Positions 34,800-46,849 are shown, counted from the first letter of the stretch. The stretch is 64,000 nucleotides of DNA from Mya arenaria (GCF_026914265.1 NC_069125.1:20324966-20388965), one strand, 5' to 3'. The notes: generated by a model not told the origin, from the letters alone. Numbers and translations are program-made.

Positions 34800-36950
34800 A
34801 TCATTGTAGTTGTATGATGCTTATCAGCACAGAACTGCGGAAATATGAAGATCAGTTGTCTTGGGGGAAAATCCCATTTGTATATTTAGGCCACTACTTT
34901 TATATAAATTAGTTTACAAAACCGGCGGGTCTATTTTTCCGAAAAGTACAAAAAAAATAAAAAATGAATTTCACTTTTTTTTCAAAATTATTTTCCCGAC
35001 CGTATTGATTTTGGTGCGAAACGAAAGAAAAACGAACAGATGAGAGTACGAATGCAGTAGATCTCGACTGGTTTGTTGTTCCTCAGCCGTATTCGCCAAT
35101 TTATAGTGATAGCATGTGAGCCAGTCAACTGTTATGGCAGCGCCGTTGGCAATTGCGGGATTGACGATAGCAGTCATTCTTTGTATGAAATAATTAATTA
35201 AAATATGCAGGAGTTGTTAAAATAAGAATAGCAAAATACATTGGCAAATTTAACAGCCGACACAAACAATAACTGTCACGTTATTGTTGTTTTTCCCCGC
35301 CAATTTAGGTCATGAAAATATTGTTGTTTATAGATGAAAAATAAAAGTGTCAGAGGCTGCCATCGAATAAGTAGACACAAATGTCTGTAAGTTATATGTG
35401 AGAAAAACATTTTATAACATTTTATGGTTAAATATCAAATAACAGTGCACTTAGTGTGAGTGGTGAAATCGAAAGTAAAATTTCTAAGTTGACACTGGTG
35501 ACCTAGTTTCACAAGTTCGGTCGGTTGGGTTTATGGATTTTAAATCACAAAATGGTTTTGAAATACTTGTCATTGAGTAAATGTAAAGCTTGTGTTTATT
35601 CTAGATTACATGTTTATTCATGTTTGGTTAAATAGTAGAGTAAAGACGGTGAAAGAGTTGAACACATGTGGCAATGACATTTACTAATGCCAGGAGTTAC
35701 TTGTGTGCAAAGCATTTAGATAAAACAACACGGAAAACTATTTTGAATAAGTCCATTTTAATTTGTAATAAACTTGATATTTCACTATAAATGAGATTTT
35801 TGTTGTAACCAAAGAATACTCTTTAACATGAAAAATAAACAATCATGAAGTATAGATGCCCTGTGAACGCATGATACACAAAATGGCGGAGTTGGGAGAA
35901 GATGAAAATATCCGATACATAATTATGGATTTCTCTGTTACTATCATTGGTACATAAAGTTAAGTCACATGCTAGATTTATTATTTTGCTATGTGAATTT
36001 TATGTACTGATGTGGTTATTTGCTGCAAGATTTGAATTTGAAATGGATTTGGTGAACATCCCATGGTAAATATCCCGGTCCGAAAATATCCGGATTTAGC
36101 ATGGATTGGGTTACACACAACTAGGACCCCGCATAGTAAAGGTTATTAAAACTGAAATCTAGGTCCAGTTTGGTTTTTAGTTTTTTAGGAATTGATTTCA
36201 CAATATTAAAGCTCAAATGTCTTCATAAAATGTTTCTTCCTTATTTACAAAATTGGAAATTATTTTACTTTATTGACATTTTCCAATATTGAAGTAACTG
36301 AAACAATGTTTAGAAAATGCAATGTATTGTCTTAATACAGTGCAATTTTTGTGTATTTGAATGCGTAAAATTCGCCTCCCTTTTTATTTCAATTTAATAT
36401 TGGTCAGTTTTTAAGTGTTCTGCATTCACTTTTGCTTTATCATACCCTTAAAGCTAAACAAATGTCTTGCTGAGTAATATTCAATATATCCTTGATAAAA
36501 AGTGTAGTTTATACATGTAAACATGTTTTATAGTCAATTTCATTGATGTTTTATATGCACAGTATGTAAGATTTAAACTGTGTTTAATTAGAACTTTGAA
36601 ACTTTGAGTGCATTAAAACATGCATTAATAGCAGTTTAAAAATTTAAAATGTCAAGTAAATGATATAAGTTTTCAATGTGTTTATGTTGTTTTCTGATTT
36701 TCACTTTTTAAGAGTATGTTTTGTGACTTTTTTTTGACCACCCGGTGGACAATTTTTCCAAAAAATCTTGTAAACCTAAAAATAAAAAAGGAGTGGCCTT
36801 AGGGTTAGAGATATTGGTTATTTGGTGTACACATGAAAAATCAATGACCATTAAAAATAATCAATATACAATTATTGCAGTTGGTATTTTTGTTCTTTAT
36901 TTCAGCTGAAATTAGACATGAGGTGACTTTTCAATTCCAAAAAGTTTGCT
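34800..36950. other. Region 3' of the C18orf21-like gene; candidate first exons only
   Basis: Two short frames look like possible first exons: 35134-35182 (MAAPLAIAGLTIAVIL, then T|GTATGA) and 35884-35953 (ATGGCGGAGTTGGGAGAAG onward, then G|GTACAT). A further splice-like segment, TTGTTTATAG|ATGAAAAATAAAAGTGTC ending in CT|GTAAGT, is at about 35334-35387. None could be joined to a downstream exon in phase, so I do not call a gene. Confidence 0.3.
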
Positions 36951-38479
36951 TGTAAGGGAAGCACATAATTTAAGCACAATCTGTGCGACCGTGTGTCCGT
37001 CAGTTACATTCTTGTCTCAGCAACTCATTTATGATTTTTCTTGGGATTTTATTTCAACTAGACAAAATTGTAATGCGCAATGAAAAGTTGTGCTCTGATC
37101 TCAAATATTGAAGTCACACTTGGAGGTCAATGTCCTACAAATTTCTATTCTTAGCAATATTTTGTGTCTCAGCAATAACGTTTAAGTTTTAGTCGATTGA
37201 TGAATGTCCGTCGTCCATCCACACTTAGTTTGTTTAACACTCTAGTGGTCACATTTTTGCCTCAATTGTCACGAAACTTTGTCAGGATGTTTGTCCCAGT
37301 AATTACTTGAACGAGTTTGAATACGAGTCATCTGGTGTCAAAATAACCCATAAATAAAAAAAATATTGTTAACACTAGAGGCTACATTTCAGTCCAATAT
37401 CCTGGAAATTTGTCAGAAAGGTTGTTTTGTTGATTTCTAGCTCAAGAACGAATATGGGTTATCTGGGGTCAAAAACTAGGTCACAGAGCCAAAATATGGA
37501 AACACCTTGTTAACACTCTAGAGGTAACATTTTCAGCCCAAATATCCTGGATATTTGTCAGAAAGGTTGTTTCGATGATTTCTAGCTCAGGTTCGAATAT
37601 GGGTCATCTTGGTTCAAAAACTAGGTCACAGAGCCCAAATATGGAAAAAAAACTTGTTAACACTCTAGAGGTAACATTTTCAGCCCAAATATCATTGAAA
37701 TTTGTCAGGAAGGTTGTTACATTGATTTCTAGCTCAAGTTCGAATATGGGTCATCTGGGGTCAAAAACTAGGTCACAGAGCCCAAATTTGGAAAAAAAAC
37801 TTGTTAACACTCTAGAGGTAACATTTTTAGCCCAAATATACTGTACTGGAAATTTGTCAGAAAGGTTGTTTCGATAATTTTTAAGTCAAGTTCGAATATG
37901 GGTGATCTGGGTTTTTTTATTGGTATTTTATTGTTTTAAAATCATTGAAAGTACCAACTTCAAACTTCATGAACCTATTCACAGTAAATTGTGATTTTTT
38001 GTGACTAGTTATATAAATCCAACCTCAATATTGTAAGAGTTATTGCCCTTTGTATCTTTTTAAGCAAATACATATTTGTCATGTTTTTACACGCCTGTTT
38101 AAAAAAACTGGACATATAATAGTTCCACCTATGGTGTATGGAAGGGCAGACAGATACCATCCAGTATGTAGTCCGATCAATTACTTTTGAACCCTTTGTC
38201 AAATCATGACCAAATTTGGTTAGAATGTGTATAAACGTGTTTGATAATTAGCAAAATTGCTGTAGTTACCCGAGAGTTATTGCCCTTTAATGATAGAAAT
38301 TACCTAAAATTGCTCTTGTCCTTTCAATAACTTTTTAAGCATTTGTCCAATTGTCACAAAATTTGGTGAGAATGTGAATTGGCATATTACATCAGAGAAG
38401 CCAAATCCCTGTTATTACCCTTTAATAATCAACAAGTCTATAGCACAAAGTTTTACTCAGGTGATCTTGGCCCTCTTGT
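36950..38479 (-). mobile_element. ACAAGAG-ended tandem-core element
   Basis: On the minus strand it starts ACAAGAGGGCCAAGATCACC at 38479. The other end, near 36955, has GTAAGGGAAGCACATAAT and TGCGACCGTGTGTCCGTCAG. Between lie about four units of roughly 148 bp with GAATATGGGTCATCTGGGGT, CAAAAACTAGGTCACAGAGC and CTTGTTAACACTCTAGAGGT, then a segment shared with 28830-29230. Confidence 0.7.
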
Positions 38480-39170
38480 TATAGTTATAAGTTGTGTCTC
38501 AGTCAGAACTTTTATGTATTAATGAAAATTCAATCAAACTTTTGATAATTATAGATAAATATATTTATTTCCCGCTTTTCAGAGAAGGTTTACAGAAAGG
38601 TAGATCAGTACTTCCACACAAATACATATGCAAACACAAAGATTATCAACAAGATAAGCATAAATGTATTTAGATAAAGCAAACATAGTTCACGGCCAAG
38701 TAAACCTGCGCTCTTGTGCTTATAAACAATAAATAAGGTCAAACTTGGTTGTCAAAGTTATAGACTTGGAGGTTTGTTAGTCCAGTTTTGTAATGCACTG
38801 TTTGGTGTTGTTATGGTTATAATTGTTTCATTAAAATGCATCTGAATCTCAGCGAGAAAGGCAAGGATTTGAGTTTTAATTCTGTTCCTTTTGGTTTATG
38901 CAAAGCTCTTAGTTCATTATTTACATTAAATTATGACAGGGTTGTCTTGTGTTTGCCTTTGCTTTATTTAAGCGGAATCAAGTAGCCTATAGGTCAATTG
39001 ACTATCACTCTGCATTTGTCACCTTGCCGTGACCGCACTTGTTATATATTATTTCTCTACACTTAAACCCCAAAAAATCATACGAGTTCACGAGGCATCT
39101 AATATGCACGTAAGTGTTCATCAAGTGCCGTAAGTTGACTAAGATGTGACGCAATCAGCAAAACCAGGCC
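38480..39170. other. Non-coding, no recognisable content
   Basis: AT-rich spacer with no frame, splice pattern or repeat that I can support. Confidence 0.45.
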
Positions 39171-39174
39171 ACAT

Positions 39175-39295
39175 CAGAAAATGGCGCTGTTTTGTTTAAG
39201 GTCTACAGAGGTTTATTCTTACAGTCAATTAACTAAGTAAAATAAATCGTTTACGCTAAACGCTTCTACGGAGTTATGGCCCCCTTTTTACTTAG
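39175..39295 (+). repeat. Direct repeat flanking a LINE, left copy
   Basis: AGAAAATGGCGCTGTTTTGT, then CTACAGAGGTTTATTCTTAC, a CAATTAACTAAGTAAAATAAAT stretch, and TTTACGCTAAACGCTTCTAC through GGAGTTATGGCCCC. It matches 40891-41005 (GAAAATGGCGTCGATTTGTT ...) at about 80 percent by eye. The LINE fragment sits between the two copies. Confidence 0.75.
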
Positions 39296-39404
39296 AATTA
39301 TTGAAAAAATACGATGTCCGGACATTAATTGAAGAAAGCGTGGACGGTTTAAATAACATTTCGTACACATATCTAACACCAGAAAATACAGGCCAGGTTT
39401 GACA

Positions 39405-40870
39405 ATAATACAATACAATACAATACGGGTTTATTTGCAATTAAAGGCAACCGGTCCAAAATACACAGGTTCCATATATATGCATTTTAAATGTAGATTA
39501 GAAGAGATTAGTCAACAACATATTGTCAATGACATGTATACTTATCTTTACAAACGTCATTATACAATATGCATATATAAAAACGTTATTTCTTTTAAAT
39601 ACATATCTTAACATATTCAATTTCCATTTCGTTGTAACATATATTAAATAATGTTCAAAAAAAGACGTACAGACAACAATTAGCCGCGTCTATTACCCTC
39701 AATAAAGGTTTGCCTCAACATGTTTGCATTATGTAGAAACTTTGTTAATGAACACATTTGTCTCTCTAACATCAGACATCATATAGTAAAATAATGCAAT
39801 AGTTTTCTATCAAACCATGCAGTTTCAAAGCATTCTAGCCTTAACGATTCATACAGTGGACATATAACAAAAAGGTGAAACTCATCTTCAGTGATATAAA
39901 CGTTACGTGTTAAACAAAATGCACAAAATCGAAATTCTCTGTCAACATTTAAATGTTCGCCTCTTTCGATCATCAAGTTATGCCCTGAACATCTAAAATT
40001 TGACAGTGATCTTTTCAGTAAGAAAGGCAACTCCAATGTTAAATATCTTTCAGTGTCTAGCATAGTCTTAAATTTCTTGTAATGCAATGCTTTGGGTGAG
40101 CTATTTATTTTCGAATGTATGTCTTGAAATGCACAATACTTAAGCCTGTTCTTAAACTGTGCTAGAAATATCATTGAGTCTCCAACACTATCTGCTAGCC
40201 AAACAAATCCAAATCCATACTTATATAACATTCGTTTTACATTTGTAGCCCAGTTGGATCTACCAGAATTGTCATGGTTTCTGAGCAAGTTATAAAACTG
40301 ATAGGGATACCGATGTTCTGGCATATCCGTAAGTCGAAGCCAATACTTAACACAACGTGTCTTATAGGCCACTGAAATTGGCAATCGTCCACATTCACTT
40401 AAAGCAAAGAAGTTTGCTATATTTGTGTTTAATCCACACACATTTGCAAAAGTTTATATGTATTCTTTCCGTACAGTCTGACAGTTCATAACCCCATACT
40501 TATTACGAATAGCATAAAATAGGTACAACCATCGCGTCGAATAGTTTAAATGCTTCATCTGGTCCAAAGAAACCGAATTGTTTGCAGTAGTTAAATATGT
40601 TTAAACTGCCTTTTGAGCCTGCTTAGCCAATGTTTCTCTCGTCATTGTCCAAGACACTTTGGGTGTGAAAAAAAACGCCAAGATATTTGTAATAAGGTAC
40701 CACTTCTAATTGCGCACCTTTATTTCCACTGTTCGTAATATCGCAGTGGTCCGCCATTTCGAAAAACCATAACTTTTGATTGTTCTGTATTAACCTTCAT
40801 GCCAACCTTATCCCTGAAGTCCGCTTTATTATTGATAATGCGTTGCAAGTTCATTGTTTACAAACTACCA
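39405..40870 (-). pseudogene. LINE ORF2 fragment: end of RT domain to 3' tail, frameshifted
   Basis: On the minus strand, 40441-39779 is a 220-codon open frame with GLNTNIANFFALSECGRLPI, YWLRLTDMPEHRYPYQFYNL and a knuckle of spacing C-x2-C-x12-H-x4-C (FCAFC ... TEDEFHLFVIC). Upstream, across at least three frameshifts, 40870-40445 gives the end of the reverse transcriptase: KVNTEQSKVMVFRNGG, YYKYLGVFF, VSWTMTRETLAKQAQKA, LFDAMVVPILCYS and VWGYEL. The 3' UTR runs to a (GTATT)n tail at about 39407-39426. The finger and palm core and the endonuclease are absent, so it is a dead 5'-truncated copy. Confidence 0.87.
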
Positions 40871-40890
40871 TTTTTTTTATTTATTAAGAA

Positions 40891-41005
40891 AATGGCGTCG
40901 ATTTGTTTATGCGCTACAGAGGTTTATTATTGTCAATTAACTTAGTAAAAATAAATCCAGTTTTACGCTAAACGCTTTGATGGAGTTATTACCCCTTTCA
41001 ACATG
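40891..41005 (+). repeat. Direct repeat flanking a LINE, right copy
   Basis: The partner of 39175-39295: GAAAATGGCGTCGATTTGTT, CTACAGAGGTTTATTATTG, CAATTAACTTAGTAAAAATA, TTTTACGCTAAACGCTTTGA. At about 115 bp it is far too long for an ordinary LINE target-site duplication. Confidence 0.75.
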
Positions 41006-41400
41006 GAATTTGATTTCCGAAATAGAACTTACAAGTACAGTTAATGGATTAAAAAGGTTAGATTAAAACTACAGATCAAGATCGACAATATACGTACAAG
41101 TCAATTATTGTAACGTCGTTTATCATTGGCTAAATGACGTCGCGCTGATCCAATCATAGCGCACTATTAACATCATTTTATACACCAACGTACACCAACT
41201 CTTGCGTGTTATACAATATGTTCTTGAAGTTTTCTCTTTTCATTTCAATTTTAAAATAATTATCACTCACAAGCGATCCTATATACAAGTTATACCTGTT
41301 GTTACCAAACATGATTAAAGCTGACTTCTACGCTAGGATCGTTTATCGTTGAAACATGTGTAATTCGAGGCTGTAATACCGATACAAAGGGCAGGCGTAA

Positions 41401-41745
41401 TGCACCAGTCAGTCCCTCTCCGTGGCCTAGTGAGCGGGAGGTCGTGGGTTCGATCCCGGTCCGCGTCATACCGAAAGACGTTAAAAGTGGGTACAAGTAG
41501 CTCCCTTGCCTGGCGCTCGGCATTTAAAGGGAAGTGCTTGGAAAAGTGGAGTACTCAGTACTGGTTCAACCCAGGAAAGTTGTATCCCATGTATCGGTGC
41601 TATACACCGAGCACGTTAAAGAACCAAGAGGTCTCTTCGCAAAAAGCTAGGGTATCCCACCCGGATCCCTTGAATCTCACTCTTTTTCTTCAAGTTTTTC
41701 TGGATTTGACTGCGAATTGCTGTCACTTCTATCTCATGTCACTTA
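41401..41745 (+). mobile_element. tRNA-derived SINE
   Basis: The head reads CCGTGGCCTAGTGAGCGGGA then GGTCGTGGGTTCGATCCCGG. It has a clear box B (GGTTCGATCCC) and a shortened box A region, as in a tRNA-derived SINE with an internal deletion. The body follows with GCGTCATACCGAAAGACGTT, CTCCCTTGCCTGGCGCTCGG and CGGTGCTATACACCGAGCAC. It is not a functional tRNA: the cloverleaf cannot form without the D arm and anticodon arm. There is no clean A-tail. Confidence 0.8.
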
Positions 41746-41849
41746 TGGCATTTAAACACAATTTAAGTCATGATGGCGTCACGGCGGGGTCAAGCCGCAA
41801 TACAGCCAATGGGAGCTGGCAGACCTTGAAAACTCAAAAAACAAACAAA

Positions 41850-42147
41850 CACCAGTCAGTTGTAACCACTACCCCCAGGTCCGGTGGTATACCGTGGTAA
41901 TGGGCCGCGTTTTAACCTTCCAGGTGGTCCCGCAGTGCCGGGTGAATTCGGTGGTTTTGTCTTCACGACCAAAATAGCCAAAATAGCGGCCTTACCTAGG
42001 GTCCCTGGGGTGCGCGGGCATTTGACGGGGATTTTACCAGCAGTTCGTCGCCGCATGGCGGGGATTTTACCCGGGCTTGGCTAGACCGAAAGTCAAAAAC
42101 CCCGTTATTCCCCGGACCTGGGGGCCGTGGTTACAATTGACTGGTGC
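41850..42147. mobile_element. GC-rich TIR element, copy 2
   Basis: Left terminus CACCAGTCAGTTGTAACCAC then TACCCCCAGGTCCGG; the right terminus on the minus strand is CACCAGTCAATTGTAACCAC then GGCCCCCAGGTCCGG. Arms of about 35 bp are nearly perfect. The interior is GC-rich against an AT-rich background. It matches 25808-26106 in the opposite orientation. Confidence 0.85.
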
Positions 42148-42700
42148 ATAACCTTAATATAAAATCAAAGATGTTTTATAATAATAAAAGGCATACTAAG
42201 GGAGATAAAAAAAATAAAAGTTTTAAGCCTCAATTGATGCATTGTGGTGTGTATGAAATGTTTTGTTATATAGACGTGTTGCAGAAAAAGTTTGAAACTC
42301 AAAGAGGGGCCCGTCCCTATATCAATTATACAGATCAACCTTATTCACAGAAAATATAATAAAAGTAAATAATATTCGGCTTAGACCCTATCAACTCTTC
42401 AATTGCTATAGTCTGTATAGATGGTTTATGAAATAGGGTTCAAATGCATGTAGTATAGTGATCAAGCGGTGATGTGCGTGTGTGTGCTTGCTAATGTACT
42501 GAAGTGAGTACGTTCACTCACTGTTTCCGTCACCCGGAGGACCACAGTTAACTTAACAGCACTTAATAACTTGAACTTATTTGTGATTCAGGTATTTACA
42601 ATTCTTGGTTGCTTATAAACACTATCACATGAGAACAGAAACATGTTTTTAAAGACCTTTTATAAATATATTCTGAATAAAAAAAATACTATTTAAAAGT
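42148..42700. other. Non-coding, no recognisable content
   Basis: No exon or repeat recognised. More decayed reverse transcriptase sequence could precede the LINE remnant that begins near 42730, but I could not read it. Confidence 0.4.
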
Positions 42701-42729
42701 GTTATCCGCTTAATCACGTACTTTGTTGT

Positions 42730-43560
42730 ACTGGAAAAATGGGGCTTCGGCAACAATGATGTTTTAGAAATAGTTCAACTACGATTCCAATTGTATTTTA
42801 AAGCTAAAGCGATCTACTCCAAATTATATGGCCTATGGTGAAACCGGGGTAATCCCGCGTTCTGTTGATATTGAAGATGAAATGACTGCCTTCTGGACAC
42901 AATTATTACCAAATACTGCAATATTAGGATTTTTTCGCATATCATATATAATAGTATGTATAATTATTCAGTCAACTAAAGCGAGCAATTATCGAAAAGA
43001 AAATTCCTATGGATCCATCACATAAAATGTATCTTAGTAAATGTGGGCTAAACAATATATGGGAAGTCAATACTTTGTGAACCAAAAATGGCTGAAGGCA
43101 ACGGATAAGAAAAGTTAAAAGATGATTTTATAAATGAATGGTTTAGTCTAACTGAATCATCCTATAAAGCAACGTTTTACAGAATACTTAAAACGAAATT
43201 CGGCATTAAGCCATGCATTTTAAATCAACCGACTAAAAACTTAATTTTGAAGTTAAATTCAGAACATGGAACCATTGACTCCCGATTGAAACTGTAAGCT
43301 GAAATAGAACGCCACTTAATGAAAGAGTTTTAAGAAATTGAGATAACTTAGGCGATGAATTTCATGATCTTTTCGAGCGTTAAAATATTTTTGATGAACG
43401 GAAGAAATATTTGAAACCATATTTCTACAGAAACCCTAATATGTTTAAACTAGAGAAACTTATGATTACCCAGAATAAACGACTGATGTTTAACTTAATA
43501 CTGTTTGCTAAAGCAATTTCATTGAAAACAATATATTAGTATTTGTATGACACGCCTGTT
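42730..43560 (+). pseudogene. LINE ORF2 C-terminal remnant, many stops and frameshifts
   Basis: Reading across frames gives EKWGFGNNDVLEIVQLRFQL (about 42735), then YGETGVIPRSVDIEDEMTAF (42829), INEWFSLTESSYKATFYRIL and KTKFGIKPCILNQP (about 43130), a GDEFHDLFE knuckle remnant, and YFYRNPNMFKLEKLMITQNK (about 43420). This is the stretch after the RT domain that the other two LINE fragments also carry, here more complete at the amino end. A cysteine of the zinc knuckle is lost and at least four stops interrupt it. It is on the opposite strand to the other two copies. Confidence 0.8.
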
Positions 43561-44318
43561 TACATATTTAGAACTTGGGTCATTTTGTTTCTAATTGTTA
43601 TGATATTTTATTGACTCTCCATCATAAATATTTATTTATGGACGTGATAAGACTTTAACCAAATTGATAACACTGGCAATTAACTATTTATAACATAGAT
43701 TGCCAAAACAATGTAATGTAAACACTCAAAATATATATGTATGCATTCCACTCGTTCGCCTCTGTGATATCTATCATATGATAATACCTACATTTAATAT
43801 CCATGTTTGTATTGAAACGAGTGAAATTAATTAAACTTGACTTGACATGAAAAACTATTTTGCAAGGTGTTATAATCAAACAATAAGGATACTAGGATTA
43901 AAATGTCTGTGGACAGTTAAGCGGCCTTTTCATTATCAATAAAATGTTTAATGCAAACAATAACAAACAGCAAACTTTCGCCACTATCGGTTCTTACATG
44001 TAAGGCCTTTAACTCGCACTTATAAGAGGATTGGAAGCTCTGAAATCATTAAGTAAAACCTTCCAATAGCACGGTGGCTCTTAACTTTTAATATTAAATT
44101 ATTTTTAAGAGCTACAACCATTTAAACGTTGTGGCTATTCGTTGTGGGAATAAAATAATCTAACTCTGTGGATTAAAAAAAGTTATTTGATCTAAAACCG
44201 TTTGTGAACAATTTAAGGTAAGTTTTCAATTAAAGGTGTAATTTTTCAGTTAATGAGACTTACATGTAGTGCCTGAGTGAAACGAAGACGCCGTATTTCA
44301 GTTGAATGTATCAGATGT
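43561..44318. other. Non-coding, no recognisable content
   Basis: The first part may be 3' UTR of the LINE remnant. I see no other feature. Confidence 0.4.
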
Positions 44319-44319
44319 G

Positions 44320-44655
44320 GGTACACGGTCAGTGCCGATTTAACTGAGGGGTATACGGTCAGTGAGTCGGCTCCGGTTTAACTGAGGGGTATACGGTCAG
44401 TGAGTCGGTGCCGGTTTAACTGAGGAGTATACGGTCAGTGAGTCGGTCCCGGTTTAACTGAGGGGTATACGGTCAGTGAGTCGGTGCCCGTTTAACTGAG
44501 GGGTATACGGTCAGTGAGTCGGTGCCGGTTTAACTGAGGGGTATACGGTCAGTGAGTCGGTGTCGGTTTAACTGAGGGGTATACGGTCAGTGAGTCGGTG
44601 CCGGTTTAACTGAGGGGTATACGGTCAGTGAGTCGGTGCCGGTTTAACTGAGGTT
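44320..44655 (+). repeat. 39-bp minisatellite, about 8.5 copies
   Basis: The unit is GTATACGGTCAGTGAGTCGG, TGCCGGTTTAACTGAGGGG (39 bp). Copies differ at one or two sites (CTCCGG, TCCCGG, TGTCGG for TGCCGG). The first unit is shortened (GTACACGGTCAGTGCCGATT). The unit includes the palindrome GTATAC and is GC-rich relative to its surroundings. Confidence 0.95.
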
Positions 44656-45715
44656 TTTTAGTCCGATTTTAGGGATTGACCGTAAAGTTTTCCATGTATT
44701 ATGCCATTAGAATCATCACTTTAATGTGAAAAATGAGACGATTTGTTTACTCAAACTTTTCTCTCAGTTAAATCGAACTGTTTTCATAATAGTAGTATTG
44801 CAAGACACAGTATTTGTTGACTTCAGATTTTGAAGTATTGCTCCTCGAGTAATCTCATAAGTGAAATGCGTGCCCTTTGTGCTACAAAGCATCATTCCGA
44901 AAGGCTGCGATGTTCGTTATTACCATCAATTACTTTCTAATAAATCTAGTTGTTTGACTCGTGTTAATATTTAACATATTAAACGTAAATGGTCTAAACA
45001 TGGACATAAGTTGTCAGGGTTTTCTGATGATGATAAAATATAAAGTAATAAATATATAGCACTTAATTAAAACACAGAGCAGAATAGAACAGTTGATTAA
45101 GACTTATACAACAGAACATCGTCTATATTCTCATTTTATAATATTCTTTATATAAGTTTAAGGCATTCTAAAGTTATAGACAGATACACAACACATTTTA
45201 TTGCAACTGCGTTAACAACTGCATGAGGACAACACACGCCACGTTATTTCATTGTAAGATGTATCATTAATATTATCATTAACGTATAATAAATGCTTCT
45301 TTCATATGTTTACAAGTATTCATAATTTCCTGATGAAGTCAGAAATTTATTAAACCTAAAACAGATGGGTAAGCGTATAGATAACATTTGACATTGTTTT
45401 TTTTTGGCATTAAAATAACATCAACAAATACATATGAAATGATATTCGTCCTTTAATATTTCCCTTTTTAGTAATATTACAACATAAACGACATTCGTTA
45501 CGAGATGAATAAGTACATGCGCGTATCTTCCTGTTTGTATTCTCAGCGGGTGCTCAGAAACCCGCAGTTTACCACTGCAAGTACAATCATAAAGAACTAA
45601 ATCTAAATTTCGTTTATACTCAAAATGTTTTTTTTTCTATAGATACGTTTACTCTTAAATTCGTTTATAACCTGTACAATATTAGGGTTATCAAATACGT
45701 TTGCAAAACCATAGT
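44656..45715. other. Non-coding, no recognisable content
   Basis: AT-rich spacer with no exon, RNA gene or repeat that I can support. Confidence 0.45.
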
Positions 45716-45990
45716 CAGGGGCGGATCCAGGAATTGACGTCACAGGGGGCGTTACTTATGGGCGCAATCTTTTGACATACGCCCCTCACTCAGAACGGAA
45801 TTTATATGGCGTATACTGTTGCATGGGGGTTGCGGGTTAGTACCTCAAACAAATTTTAACAATTTGTATTCAGAAATGGTGCATTTTCAGTTATTTCTCC
45901 TTTTTTCCCAATATTAAAATGAAAGGTAAACTTGAAAGATTTTAGGGGGAGCGCGTGCCGGGTGCGCCCCCTCTACAACCGCTAGTGATA
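45716..45990 (+). repeat. Short GC-ended interspersed repeat
   Basis: Begins GGGGCGGATCCAGGAATTGA and ends near GTGCGCCCCCTCTACAACCG, with GGGGGCG/CGCCCC at both ends as inverted ends. I take it as a MITE-like unit; the class is unresolved. Confidence 0.5.
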
Positions 45991-46411
45991 GTTATTTAAC
46001 ATATATTTAACCCTTAATTACAGTCATCAATAGCCTCGTTTAAGGTTACATATTGCTAATTAAATTTCCGTATACATTCTTATGTAAATAGGCTTCAGAC
46101 TGGAAAAACTGTCATATCAAGCGTTTCACGTATGTGGGAACCATATATCTCCTTAAAATTCAGTTCAAATCCAGTTAATTTAAGCAATAAAAACGTATGT
46201 CACATGTTTCTCCTAAGAAAATTATCATATTTTTAAGTAAAGCACCGTGAAGTTTTCATGTAATCTATTCGCAGTTGGTGGGAAGTTAGCAAAATTCTAG
46301 TCCTGCTGAAATATATAAATCTTTGAGCTATTCAATATTTTTTTTTTGATTTCAAGTATTTTATTCAAAATGTAACAAACTTGATTGAGAATCAGTGCTA
46401 TTCTCAGTAAC

Positions 46412-46838
46412 CACGGTGGTGAACGTGTGTCCCTGGTGGTGTACGCTTGTACCTGGAAGTGTGCGTGTACCCATGTGGGTGCACGTGTACCCCTAGTGGT
46501 TTATGTGTATCCCCGGTGGTGAACATGTGTCCCTGGTGGTGTACGCTTGTACCTGGTAGTGTACGTGTACCCATGGTGGTGAACGTGTACCCCTGGTAGT
46601 GTACGTGTACCCCTGGTGGTATACGTGTGTCCCTGGTGGTATACGTGTTCCCCTGGTGGTATACGTATACCCCTGGTGGTATACGTGTGTCCCTGGTGGT
46701 GTACGTGTACCCCTGGTGGTGTACGTGTGCCCCTGGTGGTGCACGTGTGCCCCATGCGGTGTACGTGTACCCCTGGTGGTGAACATGTGCCCCGGGCGGG
46801 ATACGTGTGTCCCTGGTAGTGGACCTGTGCCTCTGGAC
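46412..46838 (-). repeat. 20-bp minisatellite, about 21 copies
   Basis: The unit is GTATACGTGTACCCCTGGTG and variants (GTGAACATGTG, GTGCACGTGTG, TCCCTGG). Most units contain a near-palindromic GTACGTGTAC or CACGTG core. Frames on both strands stay open for up to 149 codons because the unit lacks stops; they encode repeats such as PPGTHVHHQGYTY. No splice or start support, so no gene is called. Confidence 0.95.
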
Positions 46839-46849
46839 AACAAACGTTT

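Noticed and set aside
41410..41470. Functional tRNA gene
   Set aside because: Box B is present, but the D arm and anticodon arm are missing, and a SINE body follows.
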